A stretch of 38,435 bases of DNA, taken from contig CAZYKR010000006.1 in NCBI GenBank assembly GCA_964648005.1, forward strand, positions 1 through 38,435. Direction: 5' to 3'. Each line of letters opens with the position of its first letter. Position 1 is the first letter of the stretch. Source of the stretch: JAGQTE01 sp964648005. GTDB lineage: Bacteria > Actinomycetota > Acidimicrobiia > Acidimicrobiales > Acidimicrobilacustridaceae. The notes below the pieces were generated by a model. It had not been told where the DNA came from. It worked only from the letters and a program-made list of their open reading frames with translations, and ran no database searches. This document shows positions 24,658 to 31,794 of the stretch, piece by piece. Made by a program: the position numbers and the translations under genes.

Positions 24658-25083
24658 TCACGTGACCTCGGCGGCGATCCACGCCGGCATCCGCACCGGG
24701 CGGCCCTCGGGGTTGACGCACCCGTGCACCGTCACCGCCGTTGCCGCCGGTGCATCGTCCACGGTGAGCAGGTAGGCGATCTGGAACGTCGTGCGTGTCA
24801 CGGCGCCGACCGCCACGTGCACCACGACCTCGTCGTCGAACCGCACGGGCCGCCGGTAACGGATCGCCACCTCGAGCACCGTGAAGTCGATGCCCTCGGC
24901 GCGCAGCACGGTGTAGGGACGGCCGAGCTCCCGCAGCAGCGCCACGCGCGCCTCCTCCAGGTACGGCAGGTAGGCGGCATGGTGGACGATGCCCATGGCG
25001 TCGGTCTCGGCGAAGCGGGCCCGGATCGTGTGGGCGAAGCCGTAGTCAGCGGGGTCGCGGGACGGTTCGAGGGAGGCGCGCAC
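24658..25083 (-). CDS. YbgC-type acyl-CoA thioesterase (hotdog fold)
   Basis: A 141-residue single-hotdog thioesterase. RARFAETDAMGIVHHAAYLPYLEEAR is the 4-hydroxybenzoyl-CoA thioesterase signature with the catalytic aspartate in ETDAMG, followed by VAIRYRRPVRFDDEVVVHV. It would hydrolyse short acyl- or aromatic-CoA. No signal peptide. GTG 25083 was chosen because TACGGT lies 8 bases upstream with no ribosome site, and because upstream in-frame codons lie in the divergent promoter. It faces the response regulator gene across 63 bases. Confidence 0.9.
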   Translation of the reverse strand: MRASLEPSRDPADYGFAHTIRARFAETDAMGIVHHAAYLPYLEEARVALLRELGRPYTVLRAEGIDFTVLEVAIRYRRPVRFDDEVVVHVAVGAVTRTTFQIAYLLTVDDAPAATAVTVHGCVNPEGRPVRMPAWIAAEVT

Positions 25084-25091
25084 GGCGTCCG

Positions 25092-25097
25092 ACCGTA
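25092..25097 (-). promoter_or_regulatory. Leaderless -10 box (TACGGT) for the YbgC-type thioesterase
   Basis: TACGGT on the reverse strand ends 8 bases before the GTG at 25083; no ribosome site. It shares a 63-base intergenic region with the response regulator promoter. Confidence 0.45.
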
Positions 25098-25106
25098 GTC
25101 GCAGCG

Positions 25107-25124
25107 TTCTTACCCGGGTCTCAC
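25107..25124 (+). promoter_or_regulatory. Candidate response-regulator binding site (two heptamers, 11-bp period)
   Basis: TTCTTAC (25107-25113) and GTCTCAC (25118-25124) are direct repeats 11 bases apart, overlapping where the -35 box of the response regulator gene should be. TTCTTAC also occurs in the phased array at 22163-22202. Autoregulation is the natural reading, by analogy with OmpR-family regulators. Confidence 0.5.
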
Positions 25125-25134
25125 GCTGAGGTGC

Positions 25135-25140
25135 CATCCT
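25135..25140 (+). promoter_or_regulatory. Leaderless -10-like box (CATCCT) for the response regulator
   Basis: CATCCT ends 6 bases before the ATG at 25147. It lacks the first T of TAnnnT, in keeping with a promoter that needs an activator, whose putative site lies just upstream. A GAGGTG at 25129 is 12 bases from the ATG, too far to be a good ribosome site. Confidence 0.4.
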
Positions 25141-25146
25141 GGCGGC

Positions 25147-25851
25147 ATGAGCGGGACTGGCAACGGCGACGTCGCAACCGTGCTCGTGGTCGACGACGAC
25201 CGCGCCGTGCGTGAGAGCCTCGATCGGGCCCTGCGCCTCGAGGGCTACCGCGTGGTGATGGCCTCGGATGGCCTGGCCTTGTTCGACGTGATCGAGGCCA
25301 CACCGCCGGACCTGATCGTGCTGGACGTGATGATGCCCAACGTCGACGGCATCACCGCCTGCCGGCGGCTGCGCGACCGCGGCGACCGCACCCCCATCCT
25401 CATCCTCACGGCGCGCGACGCGGTGTCCGATCGCGTCGCCGGCCTGGACGCCGGCGCCGACGACTACCTGCCCAAGCCCTTCGCGCTCGAGGAGCTCCTG
25501 GCGCGCACGCGCGCCTTGCTGCGCCGCAACGCCCCCGACGAAGACGCGGCGGAGCTGATGGTCGACGACCTGCGGCTCGATGCGCGCCGGCGCGAGGTCC
25601 ACCGCGGCGAGCGGCTCCTCGAGCTCACCAAGACCGAGTTCGACCTCCTCGAGCTGCTCATGCACAACGACGGCATCGTGTTGAGCCGGGAGCTGATCTA
25701 CGAGCGCATCTGGGGCTACGACTTCGGCACCACCTCCAAATCGCTGGAGGTGTACGTCGGCTACCTGCGCCGCAAGACCGAGGAGGCCGGCGAGCCGCGC
25801 CTCATCCACACCGTGCGCGGCGTCGGTTACGTGTTGCGGGCCGGTACGTGA
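25147..25851 (+). CDS. OmpR/MprA-type response regulator
   Basis: A 234-residue two-component regulator. Receiver domain (about 11-122): DDD acidic pocket, phosphorylated D60 in LIVLDVMMP, T in LILTARD and K in LPKPF. Winged-helix DNA-binding domain (about 135-232): LTKTEFDLLELLMHN, SRELIYERIWGYDF, VYVGYLRRK and HTVRGVGYVL. It should bind direct repeats 11 bp apart; candidates occur in its own promoter and upstream of the exported protein at 21435-22100. Its stop overlaps the kinase GTG as GTGA, so regulator and kinase are made together. Confidence 0.96.
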   Translation: MSGTGNGDVATVLVVDDDRAVRESLDRALRLEGYRVVMASDGLALFDVIEATPPDLIVLDVMMPNVDGITACRRLRDRGDRTPILILTARDAVSDRVAGLDAGADDYLPKPFALEELLARTRALLRRNAPDEDAAELMVDDLRLDARRREVHRGERLLELTKTEFDLLELLMHNDGIVLSRELIYERIWGYDFGTTSKSLEVYVGYLRRKTEEAGEPRLIHTVRGVGYVLRAGT

Positions 25852-27227
25852 GCCTGCGCGCCCGCCTTGCCCTGATCCTCGGCGCCACCGTGGCCCTGAC
25901 CGTGGCGCTGGCGAGCACCGCCGGGTACGTCCTGACGCGCAACGAGCTGCGGCAGCAGGCCGATGAGCTCCTCGAGACGCGCGCCGAGGCCGTGACCCGC
26001 GAGCTCGAGCGGCGCGAGGAGCGATTCGAGCGCCGGCGCGAGCCGTCGGGGGGCTTCCTCCTCCCGGGCGAGCGGCTCGACGTGGCGGTGCAGGTCATCG
26101 CCCCCGACGGCGACATCGCCAGCGTGCCCATCGGGGTGCGGCTCCCCGTCTCCGAGCGCGCCCGCGCCGTCGCCCGTGGCGACGCCGAACGCGCCGTGGA
26201 CGAGGTCGCCGTCGACGGCGTGCCCTACCTGGTGCTGACTCAGTCCGCCGGAGAGCTGGGGGCGGCGCAGGTGGGCATCGACCGCTCGAGCGACGACGCC
26301 GTCTTGCGGGGGTTGCGGGCGCGCCTGCTCCTGCTCGGCGTGCTCGGCACGGCCGCCGCCGCGGCGATCGGGTGGTTCGTCGCCGGCCGCACGGTCCGGC
26401 CGGTGCGCCAGCTCACGGGCGCTGCCGAGCACATGGCGACCACCAGCGAGCTGGCCGACCCCATCCCCGTCCGCGGCGACGACGAGGTGGCCAGGCTGGC
26501 AGTGGCGTTCAACCAGATGCTCGACGCGTTGGCGCAGTCGCGCGCCCAGCAGCAACGGCTGGTGCAGGACGCGTCGCACGAGCTGCGCACACCGCTGACC
26601 AGCCTGCGCACCAACGCCGAGGTGCTGCGCAGCGCGGACCGGCTCGACCCGGACGACCGGCGACGCCTGCTCGACGACGTGACCGCGGAGGTCGACGAGC
26701 TGACCGACCTCGTGCGCGAGCTGGTCGAGCTGGCCCGGGACGCCGGACCGACCGACGAACCCCTGCGCCCGGTGGCGCTCGACGACGTCGTCCGCGAGGT
26801 CGCGGCGCGTGCCGAGCGCCGCGCCGATCGGACGATCACCGTCACCACACGGCAGCCCGCCACGGTGCAGGCCCGGCCGGCGCAGCTCACCCGGGCCGTG
26901 ACCAACCTCGTCGGCAACGCCACCAAGTTCTCGCCCCCCGACACCGCCATCACCGTCGAGGTCACCGGCACCCGGGTTGCGGTCGTCGACCACGGGCCCG
27001 GCATCGCCGCCGCCGACCAGGACCACGTGTTCGAGCGCTTCTGGCGATCCGAGCAGGCGCGCAGCGCCCCCGGTTCGGGGCTCGGTCTCGCCATCGTCGA
27101 CCAGATCGTGCGGGCTCACGGGGGTCGGACCTTCGTGGCCGAGACGCCCGGCGGCGGCGCCACGGTCGGCTTCGAGCTGCCGGACGTCCCGGCGGATCCC
27201 CCGATGCCCGGCCCGCCGACGACCTGA
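25848..27227 (+). CDS. MprB-like sensor histidine kinase
   Basis: A 459-residue membrane kinase that pairs with the regulator just upstream. TM1 lies at about 7-27 and TM2 at about 150-175, flanking an extracytoplasmic sensor domain of about 120 residues rich in Arg/Glu (LERREERFERRREP). A HAMP linker follows (RTVRPVRQLTGAAEHM), then the H box with H244 in DASHELRTPL, the N box NLVGNATKFS, the G1 box DHGPGIA, F box FERFWR and G2 box GSGLGLAIV. GTG 25848 overlaps the regulator stop. The secreted glycosidase on the opposite strand ends 5 bases from this stop. The signal it senses is unknown; MprB-type kinases often react to envelope stress. Confidence 0.96.
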   Translation: MSLRARLALILGATVALTVALASTAGYVLTRNELRQQADELLETRAEAVTRELERREERFERRREPSGGFLLPGERLDVAVQVIAPDGDIASVPIGVRLPVSERARAVARGDAERAVDEVAVDGVPYLVLTQSAGELGAAQVGIDRSSDDAVLRGLRARLLLLGVLGTAAAAAIGWFVAGRTVRPVRQLTGAAEHMATTSELADPIPVRGDDEVARLAVAFNQMLDALAQSRAQQQRLVQDASHELRTPLTSLRTNAEVLRSADRLDPDDRRRLLDDVTAEVDELTDLVRELVELARDAGPTDEPLRPVALDDVVREVAARAERRADRTITVTTRQPATVQARPAQLTRAVTNLVGNATKFSPPDTAITVEVTGTRVAVVDHGPGIAAADQDHVFERFWRSEQARSAPGSGLGLAIVDQIVRAHGGRTFVAETPGGGATVGFELPDVPADPPMPGPPTT

Positions 27228-27232
27228 GCGGC

Positions 27233-28927
27233 TCAGCCCGTGAAGAGCGGCGTCACCACGGCACCGGCCGGCGCGGACGACGTGCTCGTCGACGACGGGT
27301 CCTCGTCCGGCGTCCCGACCCACAGGACGTACGTGCCCGGCGAGGTCACCCGCGCCACGACGATGCGGCCGCCGTCGACGGGGTGCTCGGTCACGTCGGT
27401 GAGCCCGAAGGTGTGCACGACGTGCGCCGGGTCGTTCGCCGTCGGCGTCCAGACCACCAGCTCACCACCGGCTGCCGCAACGGTCGCCTTGACCTTGAGC
27501 CAGCCGGTGTCGAGGTCGCTGCGCAGCTCGTCGATGCGTCCGGGGGTGGCCCGCGGGTAGCCGCGGCCCAGGATGTCCAGAAAGGCGTCGTTGGGACCCA
27601 GGTCGTCGTTGCCCGGGCAGCCCAGCAGGTTGAGGTGCGTCGACGTGCCCGACGGCGCCACCACGGAACCGCCCGACCACGCCACGGCATGCGGGTCACC
27701 GCACGACTGGCGCCACTGCCACCACGCGCCGCCCCAGGCCAGGCGGTCCTCGTCGGCGGCATACCGGCGGGCCTTGGCCAGGGTCTCGGGCTCGGTGTCC
27801 CAGAAGCCGTACTCGCCACCCCAGTTGCCGACGCCGAGCGAGGCCGTCAGCTGGTCGATCAGGTCGTTCATCCCCTCGATCGTGATGCTGAGCCCGGCGA
27901 CGCCGATCGACTCGGCGTAGTTGTGCACCGACCCCGACACGTTGGCGACGTCGCCGCCGAGGGCGGCCGGGTTCGGGATGACGAGGCCGCGCGAGATGTC
28001 CCCCGCGGGTAGCGCCGGCTCGACGAACACGATGTGGTCGAACGGGGCCCCCGCCTCGGCGGCGCGGATGGCGCCGATGGTGTCGACCAGCAAGACGTCG
28101 TACAGCGGTTGCAGCTCGGCGGCGGGACGCGGGTTCTCGGGTTCGTTGAGCAGGTCGTAGCCCGCCACCTCGGGGCGCCCGGCGAAGCGCGCCGCCACGG
28201 CACCCCACAGCTCGGCGAACTCGTCGCGCAGCCCGTCGACGTTGTCGTAGAAGTTGTTCCAGGCCCGGTTCACGGCCGGCGAGCTGTTGCGATCGCCGCC
28301 CGTCAGGCACGTCGAGAGGCCATCGGTGCGCACGGCCCACGCCGGCGCGCCGTCCCAGCCCTTGGCCGGGGTCGTCCCCGGCGGACACGTCGCGGGGTCG
28401 GTGGTGAAGATGAAGGCCGAGTAGGCGTCCTGGTGCATGTCGATGACGGTGTAGATGCCGTGCTCGGCGGCGGCCGTGACCGCGGCGTCGACCTGATCGA
28501 GGTACGCCTGGTCGATCACGTCTCGGGTCGGTTCGACCCGCGACCAGGTGATCAACAGGCGCACCACCGAGAAGCCCCGCGCCGCCATCAAGTCCCAGTC
28601 CGCATCGCTCAGCGGGATGGTCGGTTCGATCGTCGGGACGCCCTGCCAGTACTCGCCCAGCGAGTTCACGTTGGCCCCACGCAGCAGCACGTCGCGACCG
28701 GCCGCGTCGACGATGCGCCGGTCGGCCGTCTGCAGCGGCAACAGCTCGACCACGTCGCCCGGCTGCTCGACGGCCGGCGCCTGCGCGGCCGCTGGGACCG
28801 CCGGCGCCGCGAGCGATGCCGACGGCGCGATCGCGGCAGCGGGCAAGAAGGCAATCGCCAGCGCAGCACCGAAGAGGGCCGCGCCGGCGCGCCGACGAAG
28901 ACGGGATCCGCTCAACACGCGCCCCAT
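27233..28927 (-). CDS. Secreted GH5 glycosidase, endoglycoceramidase-like
   Basis: A 564-residue exported glycoside hydrolase. Residues 1-41 form a signal peptide (RLRRRAGAALFGAALAIAFLP, cut near SLAAPA). The TIM-barrel has LLRGANVNSLGEYW, the DMHQDAYS motif typical of endoglycoceramidase-like GH5, the acid/base E262 in LLNEPEN and the nucleophile E372 in GGEYGFW. A C-terminal beta domain (about 455-550) and a Ser/Thr-rich tail follow. It would cleave beta-glycosidic bonds of glycolipids or glucans outside the cell. The upstream frame runs into the assembly gap, so it is not used; ATG 28927 begins the signal peptide, with a GGAGGGG stretch upstream. Its own promoter is likely lost in the poor-quality sequence. 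Confidence 0.88.
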   Translation of the reverse strand: MGRVLSGSRLRRRAGAALFGAALAIAFLPAAAIAPSASLAAPAVPAAAQAPAVEQPGDVVELLPLQTADRRIVDAAGRDVLLRGANVNSLGEYWQGVPTIEPTIPLSDADWDLMAARGFSVVRLLITWSRVEPTRDVIDQAYLDQVDAAVTAAAEHGIYTVIDMHQDAYSAFIFTTDPATCPPGTTPAKGWDGAPAWAVRTDGLSTCLTGGDRNSSPAVNRAWNNFYDNVDGLRDEFAELWGAVAARFAGRPEVAGYDLLNEPENPRPAAELQPLYDVLLVDTIGAIRAAEAGAPFDHIVFVEPALPAGDISRGLVIPNPAALGGDVANVSGSVHNYAESIGVAGLSITIEGMNDLIDQLTASLGVGNWGGEYGFWDTEPETLAKARRYAADEDRLAWGGAWWQWRQSCGDPHAVAWSGGSVVAPSGTSTHLNLLGCPGNDDLGPNDAFLDILGRGYPRATPGRIDELRSDLDTGWLKVKATVAAAGGELVVWTPTANDPAHVVHTFGLTDVTEHPVDGGRIVVARVTSPGTYVLWVGTPDEDPSSTSTSSAPAGAVVTPLFTG

Positions 28928-28963
28928 TCCACCCGCGCCCCTCCGCCGCCGCAAGGACACCCG

Positions 28964-28983
28964 CCCCCCCCCCCCCCCCCCCC
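28964..28983 (+). repeat. 20-base C homopolymer beside the assembly gap
   Basis: Twenty consecutive Cs, followed by GGGGG and a G-rich stretch. CCGCCCCC at 28961-28968 is the exact reverse complement of GGGGGCGG at 28993-29000. It is probably a sequencing or gap-filling artefact, or a real G-quadruplex-like stall site that broke the assembly. Confidence 0.8.
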
Positions 28984-29000
28984 GGGGGTGTTGGGGGCGG

Positions 29001-29010
29001 NNNNNNNNNN
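29001..29010. other. Assembly gap (10 N)
   Basis: Ten Ns join two contigs. The true distance, and anything between the glycosidase promoter and the alcohol dehydrogenase 3' flank, is unknown. Confidence 0.98.
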
Positions 29011-29019
29011 CCACCCCCT

Positions 29020-29071
29020 CGTTCTGGTAGTGCACCCGGTAGGCAAGGCCACCGGTTGCACTACCAGAACG
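29020..29071 (-). terminator. Long hairpin after the alcohol dehydrogenase gene
   Basis: CGTTCTGGTAGTGCA (29020-29034) and TGCACTACCAGAACG (29057-29071) are a perfect 15-bp inverted repeat; after one mismatch, CCGGT and ACCGG extend the stem 5 bp, leaving a 10-base loop. It begins 6 bases past the alcohol dehydrogenase stop and so probably ends that transcript, but it is much longer than the other terminators here and abuts the contig end. Confidence 0.6.
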
Positions 29072-29076
29072 CTTCG

Positions 29077-30174
29077 TCAGAGGTCGATGACGGTGCGCAC
29101 GCCGACGCCGGCAGCCAGATCGTCGAGGGCCTCGTTGATCTGATCGAGCGGGCGGCGCGCCGTGATCATCGATGCCAGATCCAGTCGGCCCTGGCGCCAC
29201 AGGTCGACCAGCATCGGGATGTCACGCCGCGAGTTGGCGCCGCCGAGCAGGCAGCCGAGCAGCTTCTTCTCCGTCGCCCCGAAGATGGCCGCTGAGGCGT
29301 AGGTCAGCGCGTCCGATACCGGCGGCACGCCCACCAGCACCGTCGTGCCGCCGAAGCGGGTGGCGTCGATCGCCGGACCGAGCAGCGCCGACCGGCCCGC
29401 GGCCTCGAACGCCACGTCGACCCCGATGCCCCCGGTGAGGTCGAAGCAGGCCGCCACGACGTCGTCGCTCGCCGGGTCCAGCAGGTCGGTCGCCCCGAAG
29501 CGCCGGGCCAGCTCGCGACGCTGCGGCACCGGGTCCGACACCACGATGCGCGCCGCCGCCGCCAGGACCGCTCCCTGGACCACCGACAACCCCACGCCAC
29601 CCAGGCCCAGGACCAGCACCGTGGCGCCCGGCGGGACCTTCGCCGTGTGCAGGACGGCGCCGACGCCGGTCTGCACGGCACAGCCGAGCACGCACAGCAC
29701 GTCGAGCGGCAGATCCTCCGGCACCGGAACGGCGCCGGTCTGATCGGTCACGACGCGCTCGGCGAACGCCGCCACGCCCAGGCCGCGGTAGACCACCTCG
29801 TCGCCTCGACGCAGCCGCGTCCCTCCGTCGCCGTGCGAGAAGGTCATCAACGAACGACTGTTCTCGCACGCACTCCACTCGCTCCGCAGGCACCAGTAGC
29901 AACGGCCGCACGGCGGGCACGGTGTCAGCACCACGTGGTCACCGACGCCCACCATCGTGACGCCGTCGCCGACCGCCTCGACGATGCCGGCCGCCTCGTG
30001 CCCCAGCACGGTCGGACCCGGCGGCGGGAACGATCCGTCGACCATCGACAGGTCGGAGTGGCACACGCCGCAGTGACAGACCCGCACGAGGACCTCGCCG
30101 GGATGGGGGTCGTCGAGCTCGACGTCGGTCACGACGAGAGGGGCGTTCGGAGTCTCGAGGACGGCGGCGCGCAT
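29077..30174 (-). CDS. Zinc-dependent alcohol dehydrogenase (class III-like MDR)
   Basis: A 365-residue medium-chain zinc dehydrogenase. Catalytic zinc ligands: C in VCHCGVCHSD, H in LGHEAAG and a later Cys in LGCAVQTG. The structural zinc site is CPPCGRCYWC with C from WSAC. The nucleotide fold GLGGVGLSVVQGA is intact, with VVSD likely NAD-binding. The order and insert match class III alcohol/aryl-alcohol dehydrogenases, including NDMA- or mycofactocin-dependent types, and NAD-dependent enzymes; I cannot separate them. ATG 30174 was chosen over GTG 30192 because MRAAVLETP is the family start. It is divergent from the HisN-like gene. Confidence 0.93.
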   Translation of the reverse strand: MRAAVLETPNAPLVVTDVELDDPHPGEVLVRVCHCGVCHSDLSMVDGSFPPPGPTVLGHEAAGIVEAVGDGVTMVGVGDHVVLTPCPPCGRCYWCLRSEWSACENSRSLMTFSHGDGGTRLRRGDEVVYRGLGVAAFAERVVTDQTGAVPVPEDLPLDVLCVLGCAVQTGVGAVLHTAKVPPGATVLVLGLGGVGLSVVQGAVLAAAARIVVSDPVPQRRELARRFGATDLLDPASDDVVAACFDLTGGIGVDVAFEAAGRSALLGPAIDATRFGGTTVLVGVPPVSDALTYASAAIFGATEKKLLGCLLGGANSRRDIPMLVDLWRQGRLDLASMITARRPLDQINEALDDLAAGVGVRTVIDL

Positions 30175-30230
30175 GCCGGCAGCCTCGCGCACTCGCCGCG
30201 CCCGCCGCGCGGCTGGAACAATGCGTGGCC

Positions 30231-31001
30231 ATGACCGCAGTCGACCGCGCCCTGCTCGACCTGGCCGTGGACCTGGCCCGCCAGGCCGGGGCGTTGACCT
30301 TGGAGTGGTTCCGCTCCGACCGCCTCGGCGTCGAGCACAAGGGCGACGGCACGCCGGTGACCGTCGCCGACCGCGCCGCCGAGCGGTTCCTGCGCGACGA
30401 GCTCGCCCGGCACCTCCCCGACGACGCCATCGTGGGCGAAGAGGAGGCCGACACCGCCGGCTCGAGCGGCCGCACGTGGATCATCGACCCCATCGACGGC
30501 ACGAAGGCGTTCACCCACGGGGTGCCCCTGTACTGCAACCTCCTGGCGATGGAGGACGAGCACGGTCCGGCCATCGGCGTCATCAACCTGCCCGGTCTCG
30601 GCGAGACGGTCTACGCCGGGCGCGGCCTCGGCTGCTTCTGCAACGGCGACCCGGCGCGAGTGTCGGCCACCACCGCGCTCGACCAGGCCTACGTCTCGAC
30701 GTGCGCCTGGGACGACTGGGACGATGCGGCGCTCGGCCGCGTCAAGGCCACCGGCGCTGCCATGCGCACCTGGGGTGACGGGTACGGGTACGCGCTCGTC
30801 GCCACCGGGCGCATCGACGCCATGATCGACCCGACCGTGGCGCGCTGGGACGTGGCACCGATGCCAGTCATCATCGGTGAGGCCGGCGGACGGTTCAGCG
30901 CGCTCGACGGCGGCGCCGGCGCCGACCGCGGCAGCGGCATCGCCACCAACGGCGCCCTGCACGACGAGCTGTTGGCCGTGATGGCAGGGGGTCCCCGATG
31001 A
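30231..31001 (+). CDS. Inositol-monophosphatase-family phosphatase (HisN-like)
   Basis: A 256-residue magnesium-dependent phosphatase. Metal ligands: E in VGEEEAD, the DPIDGTKAF motif and D in WDVAPMPVIIGEAGG. WIIDPIDGTKAFTHGVPLYCN and the length point to the histidinol-phosphatase (HisN) branch found in actinobacteria, which completes the penultimate dephosphorylation step in histidine synthesis; plain inositol phosphatase is the alternative. ATG 30231 is used rather than GTG 30225, since an AACAAT -10-like box ends 8 bases before it. Its stop overlaps the ATG of the DUF1775 gene (ATGA). Confidence 0.88.
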   Translation: MTAVDRALLDLAVDLARQAGALTLEWFRSDRLGVEHKGDGTPVTVADRAAERFLRDELARHLPDDAIVGEEEADTAGSSGRTWIIDPIDGTKAFTHGVPLYCNLLAMEDEHGPAIGVINLPGLGETVYAGRGLGCFCNGDPARVSATTALDQAYVSTCAWDDWDDAALGRVKATGAAMRTWGDGYGYALVATGRIDAMIDPTVARWDVAPMPVIIGEAGGRFSALDGGAGADRGSGIATNGALHDELLAVMAGGPR

Positions 31002-31789
31002 ACCGACGTGGCGACAGCAACCAGCCGACCACCGGCCGGGTGGCCTTCGGGCATGCCACCCTCGGCGTCGGGCCGATCGGCGTGGTGTCGCTCGTGCTCC
31101 TGGCGCTGGCCCTGTGGTCGGCGCCGGCCATGGCCCACGTCTCGAGCGACCCGGCCGCCGCGAGCGGGACGACCGACGACGCCGGCATCACGACGGTCGT
31201 GCTGAGTTTCGACCACGGCTGTGGCGAATCGCCGACGACCGGCCTGCGGGTCCAGCTCCCGGACGGCACGACCGACGTCACCACCGCCGACCCCGATGGC
31301 TGGACGTCGGCGGTCAGCGACGGCGTCGTCACCTGGACCGGAGGAAGTGTCGCGCCGAAGGACAAGGGCAGCTTCGAGCTTCGGGCCCGCCTCGTGGGCC
31401 AGGAGGGCGAGGTGATCTACCTCCCCACGGTGCAGACGTGTCCCGACGGCGAGGAGGCCTGGATCGAGATCCCGGTCGACGGCGCCGAACCCGAGGCCCC
31501 GGCGCCCGCTGTCACGCTCACCCGCACGGTGGCGCCAGCGGGCGACGCCGGTGGCACCGGGACCACGACCGCAGACGGCTCGACGACGACCGCCGGGCCG
31601 GGCACGACCCGCGCGCCAGGCACCGCCTCGACGTTGCTGAGCACGGGCGTCACCACCGTCGGTCCCGCCGCCGGCTCGTCGCCCGGCACGACCGGCTTGA
31701 TCATCTTCATCGCCGTGCTCGTGATCATCGGCGGGGGCGCGATCGTGCTGTACCTGCGCAACCGGCGGCCCCGCGGCGACGGCGCCTGA
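30998..31789 (+). CDS. DUF1775 (YcnI-like) exported membrane-anchored protein
   Basis: A 263-residue protein. A long N-terminal signal ends with APAMA|H, leaving histidine as the first mature residue, as in YcnI, where that histidine binds copper. The DUF1775 domain (about 45-165) shows VVLSFDHGCGESPTTGLRVQLPDG and WTSAVSDGVVTWTGG. A Thr/Pro/Ala-rich linker (about 175-225) and one C-terminal membrane helix (IIFIAVLVIIGGGAIVLYL) end in a basic tail, so the domain faces outside. Copper binding is inferred. ATG overlaps the HisN-like stop, an unexplained coupling. Confidence 0.88.
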   Translation: MNRRGDSNQPTTGRVAFGHATLGVGPIGVVSLVLLALALWSAPAMAHVSSDPAAASGTTDDAGITTVVLSFDHGCGESPTTGLRVQLPDGTTDVTTADPDGWTSAVSDGVVTWTGGSVAPKDKGSFELRARLVGQEGEVIYLPTVQTCPDGEEAWIEIPVDGAEPEAPAPAVTLTRTVAPAGDAGGTGTTTADGSTTTAGPGTTRAPGTASTLLSTGVTTVGPAAGSSPGTTGLIIFIAVLVIIGGGAIVLYLRNRRPRGDGA

Positions 31790-31794
31790 CGCCG

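Noticed and set aside
29020..29071. Integron attC-like site at the inverted repeat
   Set aside because: The repeat lacks the RYYYAAC/GTTRRRY core sites and bulged bases of attC, and no integrase is nearby.
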